Source of the DNA: Camarhynchus parvulus
Taxonomy: Eukaryota > Chordata > Aves > Passeriformes > Thraupidae
Assembly (NCBI RefSeq): GCF_901933205.1
Contig: NC_044585.1
Span: 8,556,001 to 8,620,000, forward strand
Direction: 5' to 3'
DNA length: 64,000 nt
Below are positions 1 to 12,700 of this stretch, piece by piece; within the stretch, counting starts at the first letter, position 1, and every line of letters begins with the position of its first letter. Position numbers and translations under genes: made by a program. The notes beneath the pieces were generated by a model, which made no database searches, was not told the DNA's origin, and was given only the letters and a program-made list of their open reading frames with translations.

Positions 1-533
1 ACTATCATGACTAAGTGCAGCAATACAAGTCCTTACTATGTTAATAGAGCACAATTTGTTTTTGTTGAAAAGAACGAAAATCAGTATTAGAGGACTCCTC
101 CAGAACACTGGGGAAAGCTGCAGTGTGCAGAGAGGGATGTAACAAAAACTTCACAGCAGCACCTGAGTGACTTTCTATCCTGCAGTGCTCATGACAGCCA
201 GCACGTGGCTTTCCAACAGATCTCTCTTCTGAAGATCTGTGCCACTGTTTGATGGAGAAGGAACACCCAGAACAGCTTCTCCTCCATGACAGGCCCCACA
301 GAGAGCAATTGCCTGTCTGGTAACAAAGTCCTGCATCCCCACTTGATGAAACTCTGCACACTAAACATGGTGTGAAGCTGCAGACAATTTTTAATTTTAA
401 AAAATTAAAGATAACTACACAATGTTTACAGATGCCTCACTACAACTTTAGCATCAGCTGGGGTTTGAAATTTGCCCCATCTGTCCTGTATTGAGGAATG
501 AAGCACTACTGTATGAAGCAGAGTGCAGCTCAC
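1..533 (-). other. Start of ULK1 intron 20
   Basis: It begins with the exon 20 donor. The next expected exon (RSFSTSR block) is not seen. A 106-codon minus-strand frame (41-361) shows no ULK1 similarity and is treated as chance. Confidence 0.7.
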
Positions 534-718
534 CTGCCCTTGATCTCTTCCACAGGCCTCAACCCCAGCCCAGTTTGCTGGCAGTGGAAATGACCCATCT
601 CCTTCAGATCTGGCAAGGTCTTGTTCCGTGTTGGAGTCATCATGACCCCCTGATGGGCCAGCAGGGTGAGGAGATTCTGGGAACTTGGGGTTTTGGGAAA
701 CTCAAATGGGGACACAGC
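534..718 (-). CDS. ULK1: ULK1 exon 20, residues 623-683 (last exon seen)
   Basis: It encodes [20 protein letters not shown], then [13 protein letters not shown] and VEEIKG. It aligns with human [20 protein letters not shown]. The acceptor is TTCTTCTTAG, the donor GTGAGC. It ends with AG of a split codon, so the next exon should begin the RSFSTSR block. I do not find that block in bases 1-533. Confidence 0.96.
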
Positions 719-3700
719 CTAAGAAGAATAAAAAGAACAGACATCTGTACTTAAAATTAAGGAGGAAGGTTCCTCTTGGTCCCCATTTGTTTATCAAAAT
801 GAAACTGTTTAACAACCTGCCTGAAATAAGGATAGAAATCCCACCCTGAACAATTACCTGTCTCTAATCCCAGAAAGGCTAAAATAAAAGGACAACAAAC
901 TGCTGAGAATTTTGTAAGCAGAGGAAATGCTGTCACAGTGCCTGCTCCCCATGAGGCACAGGGCTGTCACTGCTGGGGATTCCTGCTGGACACACACTTG
1001 TGTCACAGCTGGGTCACTGTGTCCCCACCAGTCAGTCACTCTGGCCATTGGGGCAGCTCCTTCCCCTGCCTGCTCCAAGCCCAGGCTCTGCTGAGCTGCT
1101 GAGTGCTGCTGGCCAAGGGAAGAAGGACACCACCCCATTTCACACAGATCACTGCACAGCCCTCTCAAGTGCTGATAAATCCAGGTCAGAGTTATCTGCT
1201 CCTGCAGCAGCTCATCCCCAGATCACCCAGAAGATCAAGCTGTGAGAGGCTCAGAAGCAGACTCCTGGGCACACCTTTGTAGGGGAGCCCATGATTGTTG
1301 GCAAAGGGCTTCTCTGCATGAACTCGGAGAGCTTGGGCGAGGATCGGAGCTGCCGGCAGTGCTGCAAGCCATGGATCTGCAGAGGCTGGCTGACTGGGGT
1401 GTGACCAAAGTGAGCAACAAGAGGGTCAGAGTGCTGCTTGGTTATCTTCTGCCTGCAGGAATGCAAATCCGACAGGTTGGGAGCACTGTGGAGCCGGGAG
1501 CCCATCCCTCGAGGAGACTGTTCGGGTGCCAAGGAACCTGGAGGGCACAGAGTGACAAACCACATCACTACCTGGTCCTAACACAGACACAGCCTGGTCC
1601 CAGGATCTACAGCTCAAACAGCTGCAGATCAAAACCTTCTAGAGCTAAGCATGGTACTTAGCAGAGCCACAGCACTGCCAGGCCTGGTCATTTTTGAATC
1701 TGTGAGAGGATGAGGTATGAACAACAGGGAAATACAAGTGCAGCTTCTTTCTTTCATTGCTGCCCATTCAGAGACACAAACTCTGACTGTCAGAGCAGCA
1801 AGGAAACTACACAACAAGCAGGCCTCTTGGCAGAGGAGGTGTCAGAGGTTTTGAGATGCTTTTCCTTCACTCAATCCATTGGCTTCCAAGTCCCAAATTT
1901 GAGTTTTTGCAACACTGGGTCTGTCAGCACTGGAAGATGCTGGCTGACAGGATGTGAATAGAACAATCCCAACTCCCACCAGCACACAGAGATCCTGGCT
2001 GCCCAAACATCCAGAGAAGCTGCTGAAGCAACCAACCCAACCTAGAATACCCTGAGACTACAGTTCTGGCTTTATCCATGGGAATAAGGAAGGAAGGCAA
2101 GGACCGACGCACCGGCAGCAGGAACTCGGCTTCTCACTTCTGCTCCAAGAGAAGATGGGATAACAGTCTGGCTGGGCTGCTCTGGGATTGTTCCAACTGT
2201 GAGGGAATAAAATAAAAAAGAAGTTAATTCAGTATTAAGTTTTTATAGGCAAAAACAGCTCTATGCACCACCTGTTTATAGAAAGACGCCAGTTATCTCT
2301 TCCATCTTCTCAGCCCTAGCTGTGTGGTGAAAAGATCATCAACTCCTGTAAAAGGAGGTAAAAAAACTCTGCCTGGTATTAGTTTAGTACGTTTTAGTCT
2401 GACTTTGCAGTGATATTAGTTCAGAGGAATAGAATATGAATATTCTGTATTTCTCCATAAGTAGAGACTAATAAATAGAGCATCAGACACCAGGGATATA
2501 GAACAGCTCATTATATCATCCTGTTCTTTTACAGAAAACAGAAAATTGCAGCCATTGCACATGGGGGTTTCTCTTGTCCCTTTCCACTCGAATTGCTTAT
2601 TAGCATCTAGACCAGGCTAACAGATATTCAGCCAAAACTTTTCAGTCTGGAAGTTCAAGCCCTTTCAAAGCTGGTCAGAAGTTTGCTTTGACAGTAATTG
2701 GCTGACATTTGTTCTCACCCCAACCCGAGCCAGTAAAAAGATACTTTGCACTTACAGATGCCCTCTTCTGAGGGCAGCAAAATGTTTGATGCAGGCACCA
2801 AAGCAAAGCTTGCCTCTCCTGGGGCTAACAGGTATTTTTCTCTCCATTTTACTGAGGTCAAAACACTTGTCAAATCATCTGTGGAGAAGAACCACAGGGG
2901 AACACAACAATCTGAACTCTCCACTACCTGGCAGCTACAGGTGGTTAAAACCTCCCTCTTTACAGGAAAGAGGCAAAAACGATTTTATTAGGACAGCAAC
3001 ATGCCAGCTGCCATCTTACCTTGTGGTGATGGCATAAACGGCTTGGCACCACCAAAGGAGAGCTTTTTAGTGCTGGGCATGGATCCATGCTCTCCAGGAT
3101 AAGGAGGGGAAGCACCAGTTTTGGGAAAACCAAGAGGACTTGTACTGCTGGACCTCCGGACCGTACCAGACCTTAGAGGAAACAAGAGCAGCACATGGGT
3201 CACTCCAGAGGCCAGGCAGAAGAGGAAGGAGAACAGCATCACACAACACACACAGTTACCCCTACAAAAGCAGAGCTTCATGACTGTTTATCCTGGATCA
3301 AAATCCCACTGTTCTAGGACTACACCAAAACAGATTAAGATGATAATCCTTGTTCAAAAGAGTTTCAATTCAAATAAATTAAAAGAACAATTGAGGTTAG
3401 CTTAGCTGTAAACAGGACAGACATTTTTCAGAGACATTTCAGATGCTTGCAGTATCTACATCAATCTTGTACAAGACAGTTTCCTATCTTGCCATGTCCA
3501 AGATGTTTATTATAGATGTTTATTAACATGTTTATTATGTCTCCAGAATGTCCTGAGAGGGCTTTATTCAAGTGCCTCCTGTGCTGAGCCACTTGCCCTT
3601 CAGCCAGAGCAGCCTTTAGGCAGAAAGCTCTGTGCTCAATGCTGAGGTGAAGTGTGCCAAGGCACTGCTCTGCAGCAGAGCTTGGACTCAAATCAGGAGC

Positions 3701-6700
3701 TACAGAGCAAAACACAACAGTGTGTGGCTGTCAGATCTGAAACACTTCACAGCTACCCAGAGGAATTTGGGGTTTTGGGCTGGACAGTCAGAACTGCCTG
3801 TCTAAACACCTTCAACTCCTTGTAAAGGCCCAACTTAGGGAGTTAAAATTAATTTGTAAAGCCCACACATGCAGGAACCTTGAGTATTAGCCAGTGCTAA
3901 AATGAAACAGAAGAGGAAACTAGTGGGAAAGTGAGTACATCCACACCATCAGTCTGGAGAGAGACAGGATTACTGCATATCAATTATTTCTCAATATGTT
4001 AATCTTTTCACCATCATTAAGAACACACAACCTAAACTGCAATGACATTCTGGCTCTGCAGGCTCCTTCACCAAGATTCCCATTACACTCCTCTATATGA
4101 GAACAGTCTTTTCACCAAGTCCTTCATTCTATTCTCAATTTTAAAACACTTCTTCTCTTGTTACAAGAACATTAGTCTCAACCAGTAGGTGGTTTTCTGG
4201 ACAGGAATCAACGACTGCTGAAAAAAAAAAAACCTCCTTGCTTGAGCCACTGAAAGATGCTGTCACTAAGGTATCCTTCCTCCTCTGCCAGGGATGCTGC
4301 ATTTAACTGCCCTCATGTATCTGAACAGAAGGAACAAAAGATGTGGGTTTCAGCAGTGCCAGGACTGGCAGAATCATCCTGATGAACTGTCAGTAAATCT
4401 ACTCAACAACACTTCTAGGTGTATATTTCACTTTATGCCACATTTCAGAAAATAAATACATTTTAAAAAATAAATCTATTTCAGTAGTTGAGTAGTTGAT
4501 CTGCCAATCCCCCTGTCCCTATTCAATGTGTTACCACATTCTGCACCCAAGTAAATCCATGCTATAATCACATGCTCGGAAAAAAGGAAATACTTGTAAA
4601 TTTTAACCTAAAAATCACTTCTCTTCAGGTTGCTCCAGATTCAGAGGCTAATGTTCATCAAGTGCCTGGCCCTGAAGCAAAATGAATTTCCAAAGAGAAA
4701 GGTGAGAAGATACCTGGATATTCAGTGGCAGAAAGTATTGCCCTGCCATGTTTTTAATTCTCCAGACCATGAGCCATGCAGAAGGCTGAATTATTTTATC
4801 TATCAGGAACTTGCAGAAGAAAACCACCAGGTGACTGCTGCTGCTGGAAGATGTGGAATGTCAAATGCCACCCTGTGAGACCCAGGCAAGCCAGCAGAGG
4901 AGCAGGACAGGTGATGTGGCCAGAGGCACACACACCTAACCAGCACCTCAGCAAGCCACCCATTTGTCCACAACCACAGCAGTCACACAGCAGCCAGCCA
5001 GGTGACAGGGGGACATTTCTCAGCCACTAGAGTGCACGTCAAGGTTTGCAATCAAACAACTCAGCAAACACGACTCAGCACTCAGCACCAATGGCCTGTT
5101 TGATGCACCTGATGGAAAAGTGGAATCACAAAATGCCTGGTGGAGTTTTCTCCTGCCATTCCTGAAGGGTGTCTCCTGAACCTGCTGATTAGAGGAAGTG
5201 ATGGCCAGAGATAAGTATGGCTTCCTGGGGCAGAAAAACATGACGCCAGAGATGCTGAGAAGATGCTAAACGCAGCCTGTGAGTCACCCTGATGGGGCCC
5301 ATTCCTCGAGTTCCTGTGCAGGGACATGCCACTCTCAGCATTACACAGAGGTGACTAAAAGGAGCAGAACATGGCAGTTTGCTCCCTGGCTGTAGCTGTG
5401 GGCTGTGAGCCTCAGCTCAGCAGCTCTGGGTTGGCACAGCACCTTCTCCAGAGCTCTCTCTTGATACCTCACAGGGATAATCAGGATTCTTGTGAGGTCC
5501 AAAACCAACAGCATCCACAAGTTTTCCTGTCAAAAACATAAGGCATGTAGGAAACAGGACAGAGTTCACCACAAAACCTGCCACACACTTAAAAAAGTTA
5601 ACATAAAGCAGTATTAAAGTTACAGTGGCACAGACCAAGCCTTGTGCTAATCCCTATCCTTGATCAGTATCAGCATTTCGTGTCTCTGCTTCTGGGTCCA
5701 CTTCAAATAAGCCTCATCCTGAATTAGACTGGCTGAAGCCCAAATTTAGGCTGATGTAGGTATTACCCTACTTTCAAAATCTAAACTTTAACTAATCCAG
5801 ACACCAACACAACTCATCCTAGAAAGGACGTGACACCTCCTAGACACTTCTATTTGAGTGCCCTTGTTGCACAAGCTCCTTAAGATCCTGTGTTGGTCTC
5901 CTTCCCATCAGTCCATGACCTGGGCTGCTGCTGCCAGCCAACAATCACATGTGAGAAGAGATAAAAGCCCTGCATGTCTTGGATATACCAGGCATGACCT
6001 CTGCACTCAGGTCAGCTGTCTGCTGCAGACTTGGCGTCAGGGTCTTCCTGACAGCCTTCAGAAAACATGCTCTGCCTCAAGGGCTTAAATTGCTCATGAT
6101 TTACTCAGTCCTGGCTGCATAACCACATTAAAATGCAACTCGTGCACAACACATCATCTATGGCATGACTGGCTACAGGAACCAATTAAGGTAAAGTCAG
6201 GTAGGTTCTGTAGCCCCATCCATTTTAGTTGTTTATCTCAAATCTTCCTTTTATAAAGGCATCTGCCAGATGGATGGGTCTCTCTGCCTGGACACTTGGA
6301 CGCCCAATCCATAGCTGGCATGGGAAAAGCTGTCAGACTCAAAGTGGCTCAGCCTTCACTTTGAGCTGACAGGAGCTTTCTCACATAAAAGCACACAGGC
6401 AAAATTGACAGTGCTAACAAATAAATCTCAACACCACCACAAAAAACACCCCAAAACCACCCCAAAACACACCCCTACAGTGAGGGACTTTTGAAGGAGC
6501 TGGGGCTGTTAGCCTGGAGAAGAGGAGGCTTAGAGGTGACCTTATTGCTCTCTACACCTTCCTGAAGGGAGGCTGCAGACAGGCGGGGGTCAGTCTCTGA
6601 CAGAACCAGAGGACACAGTCTCAAGCTACCTCAGGGAAGGTACAGGTTGGATATTAGGAAGAAATTTTTCACTGAAAGAATAATAAAGTACTGGAATGCT

Positions 6701-9700
6701 CTTCCCAGGGAAGGGTAGAATCACCATCTCTAGATGTGTTTAAAAAAAGACTGGACATGGCACTTGGTGCTACAGTTGAGGTGTCGGGGCACAGCTTGGA
6801 CTCGATGATCTAGGAGGTCTCTTCCAACCTCATTATTCTGTGACTCTGTGAGGGGGAGAGCCCAACACACGGGGATATTTACAGAGGTACAGAAAGCACA
6901 GTGTAAAGCAGTTTGTTTCCAGAGCCCCTGGTCCCAACCCCAGCACTTACCGGGGAGACGAGTAAGGATTGGGAGACTGCAGGTTCTGCTCGATCCGCCG
7001 GTAGTTGTGGATCTGTGTGGGGACTGGGATGGGCACAGAGTGGCCGTACTTGCTGCTGGAAAACTGCCCTGGCCGCCTGTGGGAAGGAGACACACAGAGA
7101 CAACCTCCTGTAAGGGCTGGGCCTTCCACCAGCTAATTGGAGATTTTATCTTCATGAAGCAACTGCACGTGGGGAGCGTCCTCTGGCTGCTCTGGGGCTG
7201 TGGGTTTGCAGCAGGAGGTGGTTCAATGTCATATCAAAGGGAAATGGCACCACACATCTCCTGAAAACAGGCAGCTTTCCTCCAGCACCATTCCCACCCA
7301 CAGCCTGATGTTCAAACCTCACCCAAGCACACCACTCCCTCCAGGAAAACCAGAGCCCTGCTATTTCAGGCCATGGCTGGCCCAGTTTCCAAGAGCTCAG
7401 ATCCACAGCCAAGCAGACAGAGCTGAGCAGGGGCTAAACATCCCTGGCTCACAAAGGACACCAGCACAGACTTTGCTGACAAGGGCTGCTTGTGAGTGAC
7501 TCATGCACAGGCACTGCTGCAGCCACGGCACCCCCGTGGAAGCCTCACACCACGAAGGGAATGCAGTGCTGTAGATCAGAATATTGGCAAGTTAGCTACA
7601 GGGTGGAGAAGGCAAATCTGAGGGACAGGAGCTGGTATCTCTCTATAGCCATCAAGGACAAGATAGAATACCACACACACAAAATGGGACAAGTCCATTC
7701 TGCAAATTTCAGGCTCCTTCCATCCAAGCAGATTAATTGGCTCATGTCTGATCCCTGTTCCCTCAGGTTACTCTTGGCCTGTCCACCAGGCTACACACAA
7801 ACCATGCTGTACAAAACCCATGCAAATACCACATTTAACTAAGTAGCTGCCTAAAGTCTTTTCCTAAAGGCTCCAGAATTCCAGGATTAATTGCCATGGC
7901 AAAGCTATTTACAACTGCCAACACCAATTGCAGGGATGTTGAACAATTACAGGAAGATCTTATTGGTAATGAAGGCTTCTGCAGTCTCCCTCATTGTCAA
8001 GCAAGGAACACACCTGGGTCTGCCCCTGACAAGATGGAAGCATCACTCCTTGGGGTCTAGCACTTGGAATGGAAATATTTTACATGACATGAAGGGATAT
8101 ACTTGTTTCAGCAAGAACACATATGTATTCAGGAGAAGAAAGAAGAGTTTCTGCAGATCTCCACAGAGTGCATGTGAAGATACTTCTCCATCACAGGAGA
8201 GCCAAATAACTGGAAGAGATCTTTCATCAAGGCTGAATGATCAAATGATTCTGATCTTTTCATTCCTCTCTCAACTTTCTAAAGTTTCATATATTCTTCC
8301 TTGTGTGCACTTATTTCTTCCACCAAGAAAAGAGATTCTTAATTTCCTATTTGTCTCCAAAAGGCAGCATGGATGCCTTGATTCTTCACTGACACACAAA
8401 AAAAAAGCCATTCAAGGTTTCTAGTAGCTCAGCAAAAAGGTGAGGCTTTGATGTATCTGTCTTCCATAAGTATAAAACATGGTATTCTGACAGACATAAA
8501 CAAAACAAAGCTTTAGCAAGAAATCTGAAGGTTCATGTGAAACCTTGTGCTCACTTTGAACATACATTTCAAATGCTATCTTTTCTATCTGGTCAAAATT
8601 CTTTATCAAAAAATAAATTCTTGGGTAAAAGGATTCTCCCTCTCCCCAAGAGTTATATCAAGTCCTTATTTCCTTCACGTGGTGCAAGCTGCAAAGGAAA
8701 TTATCCAAATGAGGTGACACACACTAAACCTGCTAAATGGCCTCAAGCCCTAAAGACTGCAATTGACCATAAACCTGCAAAGTCCAAGAGATAAAGCTGG
8801 GACAGGGAGTTTAACAACTTGGCAGTAATTAAAAGCTCTTTGAGAACAGTATTAAATCTAGTGCTGTGGGGTACATCCAAGGAATTACCTTTCATTAGAC
8901 TTACTAAGCATCTTCAAGTGTTTAAAAAAAAGAATTAAAAAAAAAGGATCAACTATTGGCATGTTTTTATTCTGCCCAGTTCTTAATCTCTTAATTAAGA
9001 GCAAGGAGAGTTGTCAGTGTACCATGACATCCTGTGGAAAACCCACTGCTGGCCACTCTGAAACAGCCCTTGCTTTCTGCCCCAGATGGACTGCAGCCAG
9101 CCCTGCCTGCTAGCCTGGAGCCACACAGGGAAGGGAGAATGCTGCTTCCAAGTGAGCAGGCAGAGGGAAAACCAGGAGTGCTCTGCACCAGTGGAGCCAA
9201 GTGCTGAACCAACAGGTCTGGTGCCATCTACAAGGAAGGGCACTGAAACCCAGTGAGGGTGGCACAGCTGGGTGGCACCAGCTCTGGGCACTTCCAGGGG
9301 ACAGAACAAAGAGCAAGCTTTGTCCTCTGGACTCAGAGTGACTGCTCCAATCTTTCATTACTGATGTCTTACCCCCATCCCAAACAGCACAGAAAGGAGC
9401 TTTCCAGTGTTACTTCAAGGCAGACAGAAAAGTGGGAAGTAGCACTAGAGGGTTTGGCATCTGCTCCACAGAAACTGCTGGGAAGGAGCTGGAAAGACAG
9501 TGAGAGTGGAAACATGTTTAGATCAAAGCTTCTGGCATTGACTGGCACCCTGGGATCCACTAGAAAACGATGAGGTCAGTTTGGTGAACAGTGAGAAGTG
9601 GGCAGCATTTGTGGTCAACTTCCCTGAATTTCTCCTCACTGCTGCCCAGAAGCAAGGCCAAATCCTTTAACAGAGACTGATCTCCAGAATGCAAAGGAAT

Positions 9701-12700
9701 CAGTTAAGGAATAAGCTGTTAAAAAGCTTAGCAGGCCATGGCATAAGAAGCCTCATGCAATTAAACTCCACACTGTGGTACACGCTTGCCAATTAATCTG
9801 ATCACGTCAGCCAGGCTCTGAGCTATATTATTCTCTGTTAAATTTGTATGCTTTGAGGCTATGTTTTGTCATTTTCTGGGCTCTGTTCATGACAAATGTG
9901 TTCAACACATAGCCTGGGACTATATTTTCTTCTTAAAAAAGATTTTAGGGTCATCCATCTCCCAGTGTGAAATCCCCTTAAACCATCCTCCCCCGACAGG
10001 TGCCATATTGACAGAACAGAAGATGAAAGCTGTCCTGCTTCCCCAGCAGGCAAGAACAAGATGGGAAGCAACACGAGCAGTTCCCTGCAAGCTAAGCACA
10101 TACCCTGAAGCTTCAGGGCCCAGAGTCAAGGGGATCACCTTCCAAAGACCATTAACACCTTGGGAACACAAAAGTGTCTGGTCAAACTGGGCAGCTGGTA
10201 CTGTTATGTGTGGGCAGCTGTCACTTACAACACTTCTAAAGGCCAAAACTGAGTTTAGAGCAACTGGTTTAGTTGGAATGAAACTCATCACCATGCCTGT
10301 TTGCACATGCTCCTCCTACTCCTGCATCCCCCATTAGTAAACAAGGTCCAGTATCAGCATTACTTTCTAGAGCCACAGCACAAAGAGCTTTTCAACAAAC
10401 CACAAACAACTAAGCAGGTCCTCATCTATCCTTCAACACCCCCCCCACACTTGTCCAGTAAATTAGAATTAGAAACAAGGGTCTTTAGCTGGAATTCTCC
10501 CCACCTCTGAGGGCTGGGCACTGGGGGAACGTGCCAGCAGAGTACATTTACCTTCTGAGAACAATCCCTGCCTCTCAGGGAACACAGTTAATTCCAGCTC
10601 TCCTGTGTTCCCTCCTAGCCCCTCCTGAGAGCCAGAAGAGGGAGACAGGCTCAGTAGGTGGGACTGATCAGTGCCCAAGGCTGGAGAGTTTCTCCTGGGT
10701 GTTTCTTGTTACCCATTAATTAAGAGGAGAGATGTGGATCTTGCCCAGCACACCAACAGCAGTAAAATCCCCCTGGAAGTCAATGGGAGTTGGATTATTC
10801 AGTGTTACACAGACACCACCAAACAGTTTTTCTTACCCAGATGGGCTTGGAGAACTGCTGTAAGGGGGTGATGGAGATGGTGTCCTCCCCTGGCTTTCCA
10901 AGCCTGCTGAAGTCACCAGGGAACTCCTGAGGAAAACAGAAAGAACTCAGCTGGCAGAGCCTGGGAACCAGCCCTGTTTCCCTCCTACAAAGCACAGCAA
11001 CAGAGCTGTGTCTGCCCAGCACCTCGTCAGTGGGAGCTCTGGGCACTGTCATCCTGCTCCCACCACAACTGAAAATGGTCAGAACCAGGCAGGTGACAGA
11101 CATCCCTGAAAAAAAGGCTGATAACTCAGGAAGATCTTCCCTCCCATCCAGCAGAACCCCACAGTCCCAAACACCAGCAGGCTCCATGGCTGGACAGTTT
11201 CAGGTGTCTTGGTAATCTTACCCACTGTACATCAGACTGTCCTGGATTGGTTTCCCTCCTGCAGCCTCAGCAGCTAAATCACCTGAGGAACAAGGAAGTG
11301 CAGAAAGAGATTAATTAAAGATAATTTTCTTAAAAACCTTTATACATTCATAGCAATTGAGATTTTGTGTAGAATTTCCTGCTCCTCCAAGCCCTGCTGA
11401 GTTGTTCCTGAAGTCAGTGTTTTGCAAACCACACGTGGGCTGAAGCTGAAGTTCATGGTGGATGCTGCTAATCCTTGCACCCTAAAGTTTTGGAAAATTT
11501 AGGCTGAAAGCAAGTCCTCTTGTAAGGGGGCTTGACAATCCTGACTATCATTTGAGGCAACAGGTCCATGTCCATTTGGTGCAAGTCACTGGCTGCTGTG
11601 TAAAAGTGGTACAAGATTCTCATGGTGCTTTGAAACATCCCTGTCCTCCCTGGCAAAAATCCAGGGCAGCCAGATGAGCTGGCAGCTGGATACACAACAA
11701 ACATCTGAACTGGGAACATGACCAGCACCAGGCAAGTGTGTACTGGTCCCATCACTGATTCCAGGGAAAACACAAGCTTCTCCTTATCCTAAGTATTGCA
11801 GAGATCTTCCAGAAATAACTCTACCCCTCCAAATTCCTGTTTTAATACAAGTGGTGCAACTGTGAAAGGAGGAATCTCAGCGTTTATCACCAAGTTCCAA
11901 CTCAGCAAAGCATCACACACGTGGGCAAGGCTGAACAATGTCCTTCTGCTGGTTAAGTAAGGATGTGTGCAGGGACATACTTGGGCATGTGGCTGAACTG
12001 TGGCCTGGTTCTATGTACATCTGTATTTGCAAGCAAGTCCTACCGAAGTATAAACACATAAAGGTCATAAAATGAAATTTAGAGCACATGAAGAAAAAAC
12101 AACATATTTTAGTATTTCTCAGGGATTTTTGTAAAATCCAGCTTGCTGGCTGAAATCCTGTCTTGGACTGTGATGCTGAGTGAAACTGAAGACAGGATAA
12201 CAAGGTAAAAGCTTCAGTGAGAGAGACTTTTCCCTGTGAGTCTATTTATCTTCTTTTTCAGTTGGATTTCCAGGTTCAATCTCTTATTGAGATCCTCAAG
12301 TAATCTTTACTCTCAAATCCTGTCTTTAAAGGTAATTACAAAACATCCTATGAAACTAGCCAGTGAGCCAGATCTCTCTGCCAGCTTGAAAACAAAACCA
12401 CTCCTACTATTCAGTCCAAACACACAAGTTTAACCACACTTTCAACTTTTCAATATCTATCCTTAACATCCACATCCCACTCTGCTCAGAACATCTGCAT
12501 TTTCAGAAACCACCTTACTTGAGAACTGTGCAGGGACCATGACAAAGTCATCTGTGTCACAGGAGGAATTCTTGCTGCTGCTTCCTGCAGAGTCCTTGGA
12601 TCCGTGCAGGAACCCGGGCGAGTCCTGGGTGGGAGATGCCAGTGCCTTCTCCTGCAGCTGCTGCTGCATCTCTCCAAGGGACTGCTAATTCAGGGAGAAA

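Noticed and set aside
41..361. 106-codon minus-strand frame after a possible acceptor, as ULK1 exon 21
   Set aside because: Cys/Trp-rich composition unlike the ULK1 linker, no RSFSTSR block, and weak splice signals. A short resemblance to the ULK2 segment IAPAGACGG in another frame was too weak to use.
7891..8424. 177-codon plus-strand frame in intron 15
   Set aside because: No domain and no coding-type codon bias. A couple of frames this long are expected by chance in 64 kb.
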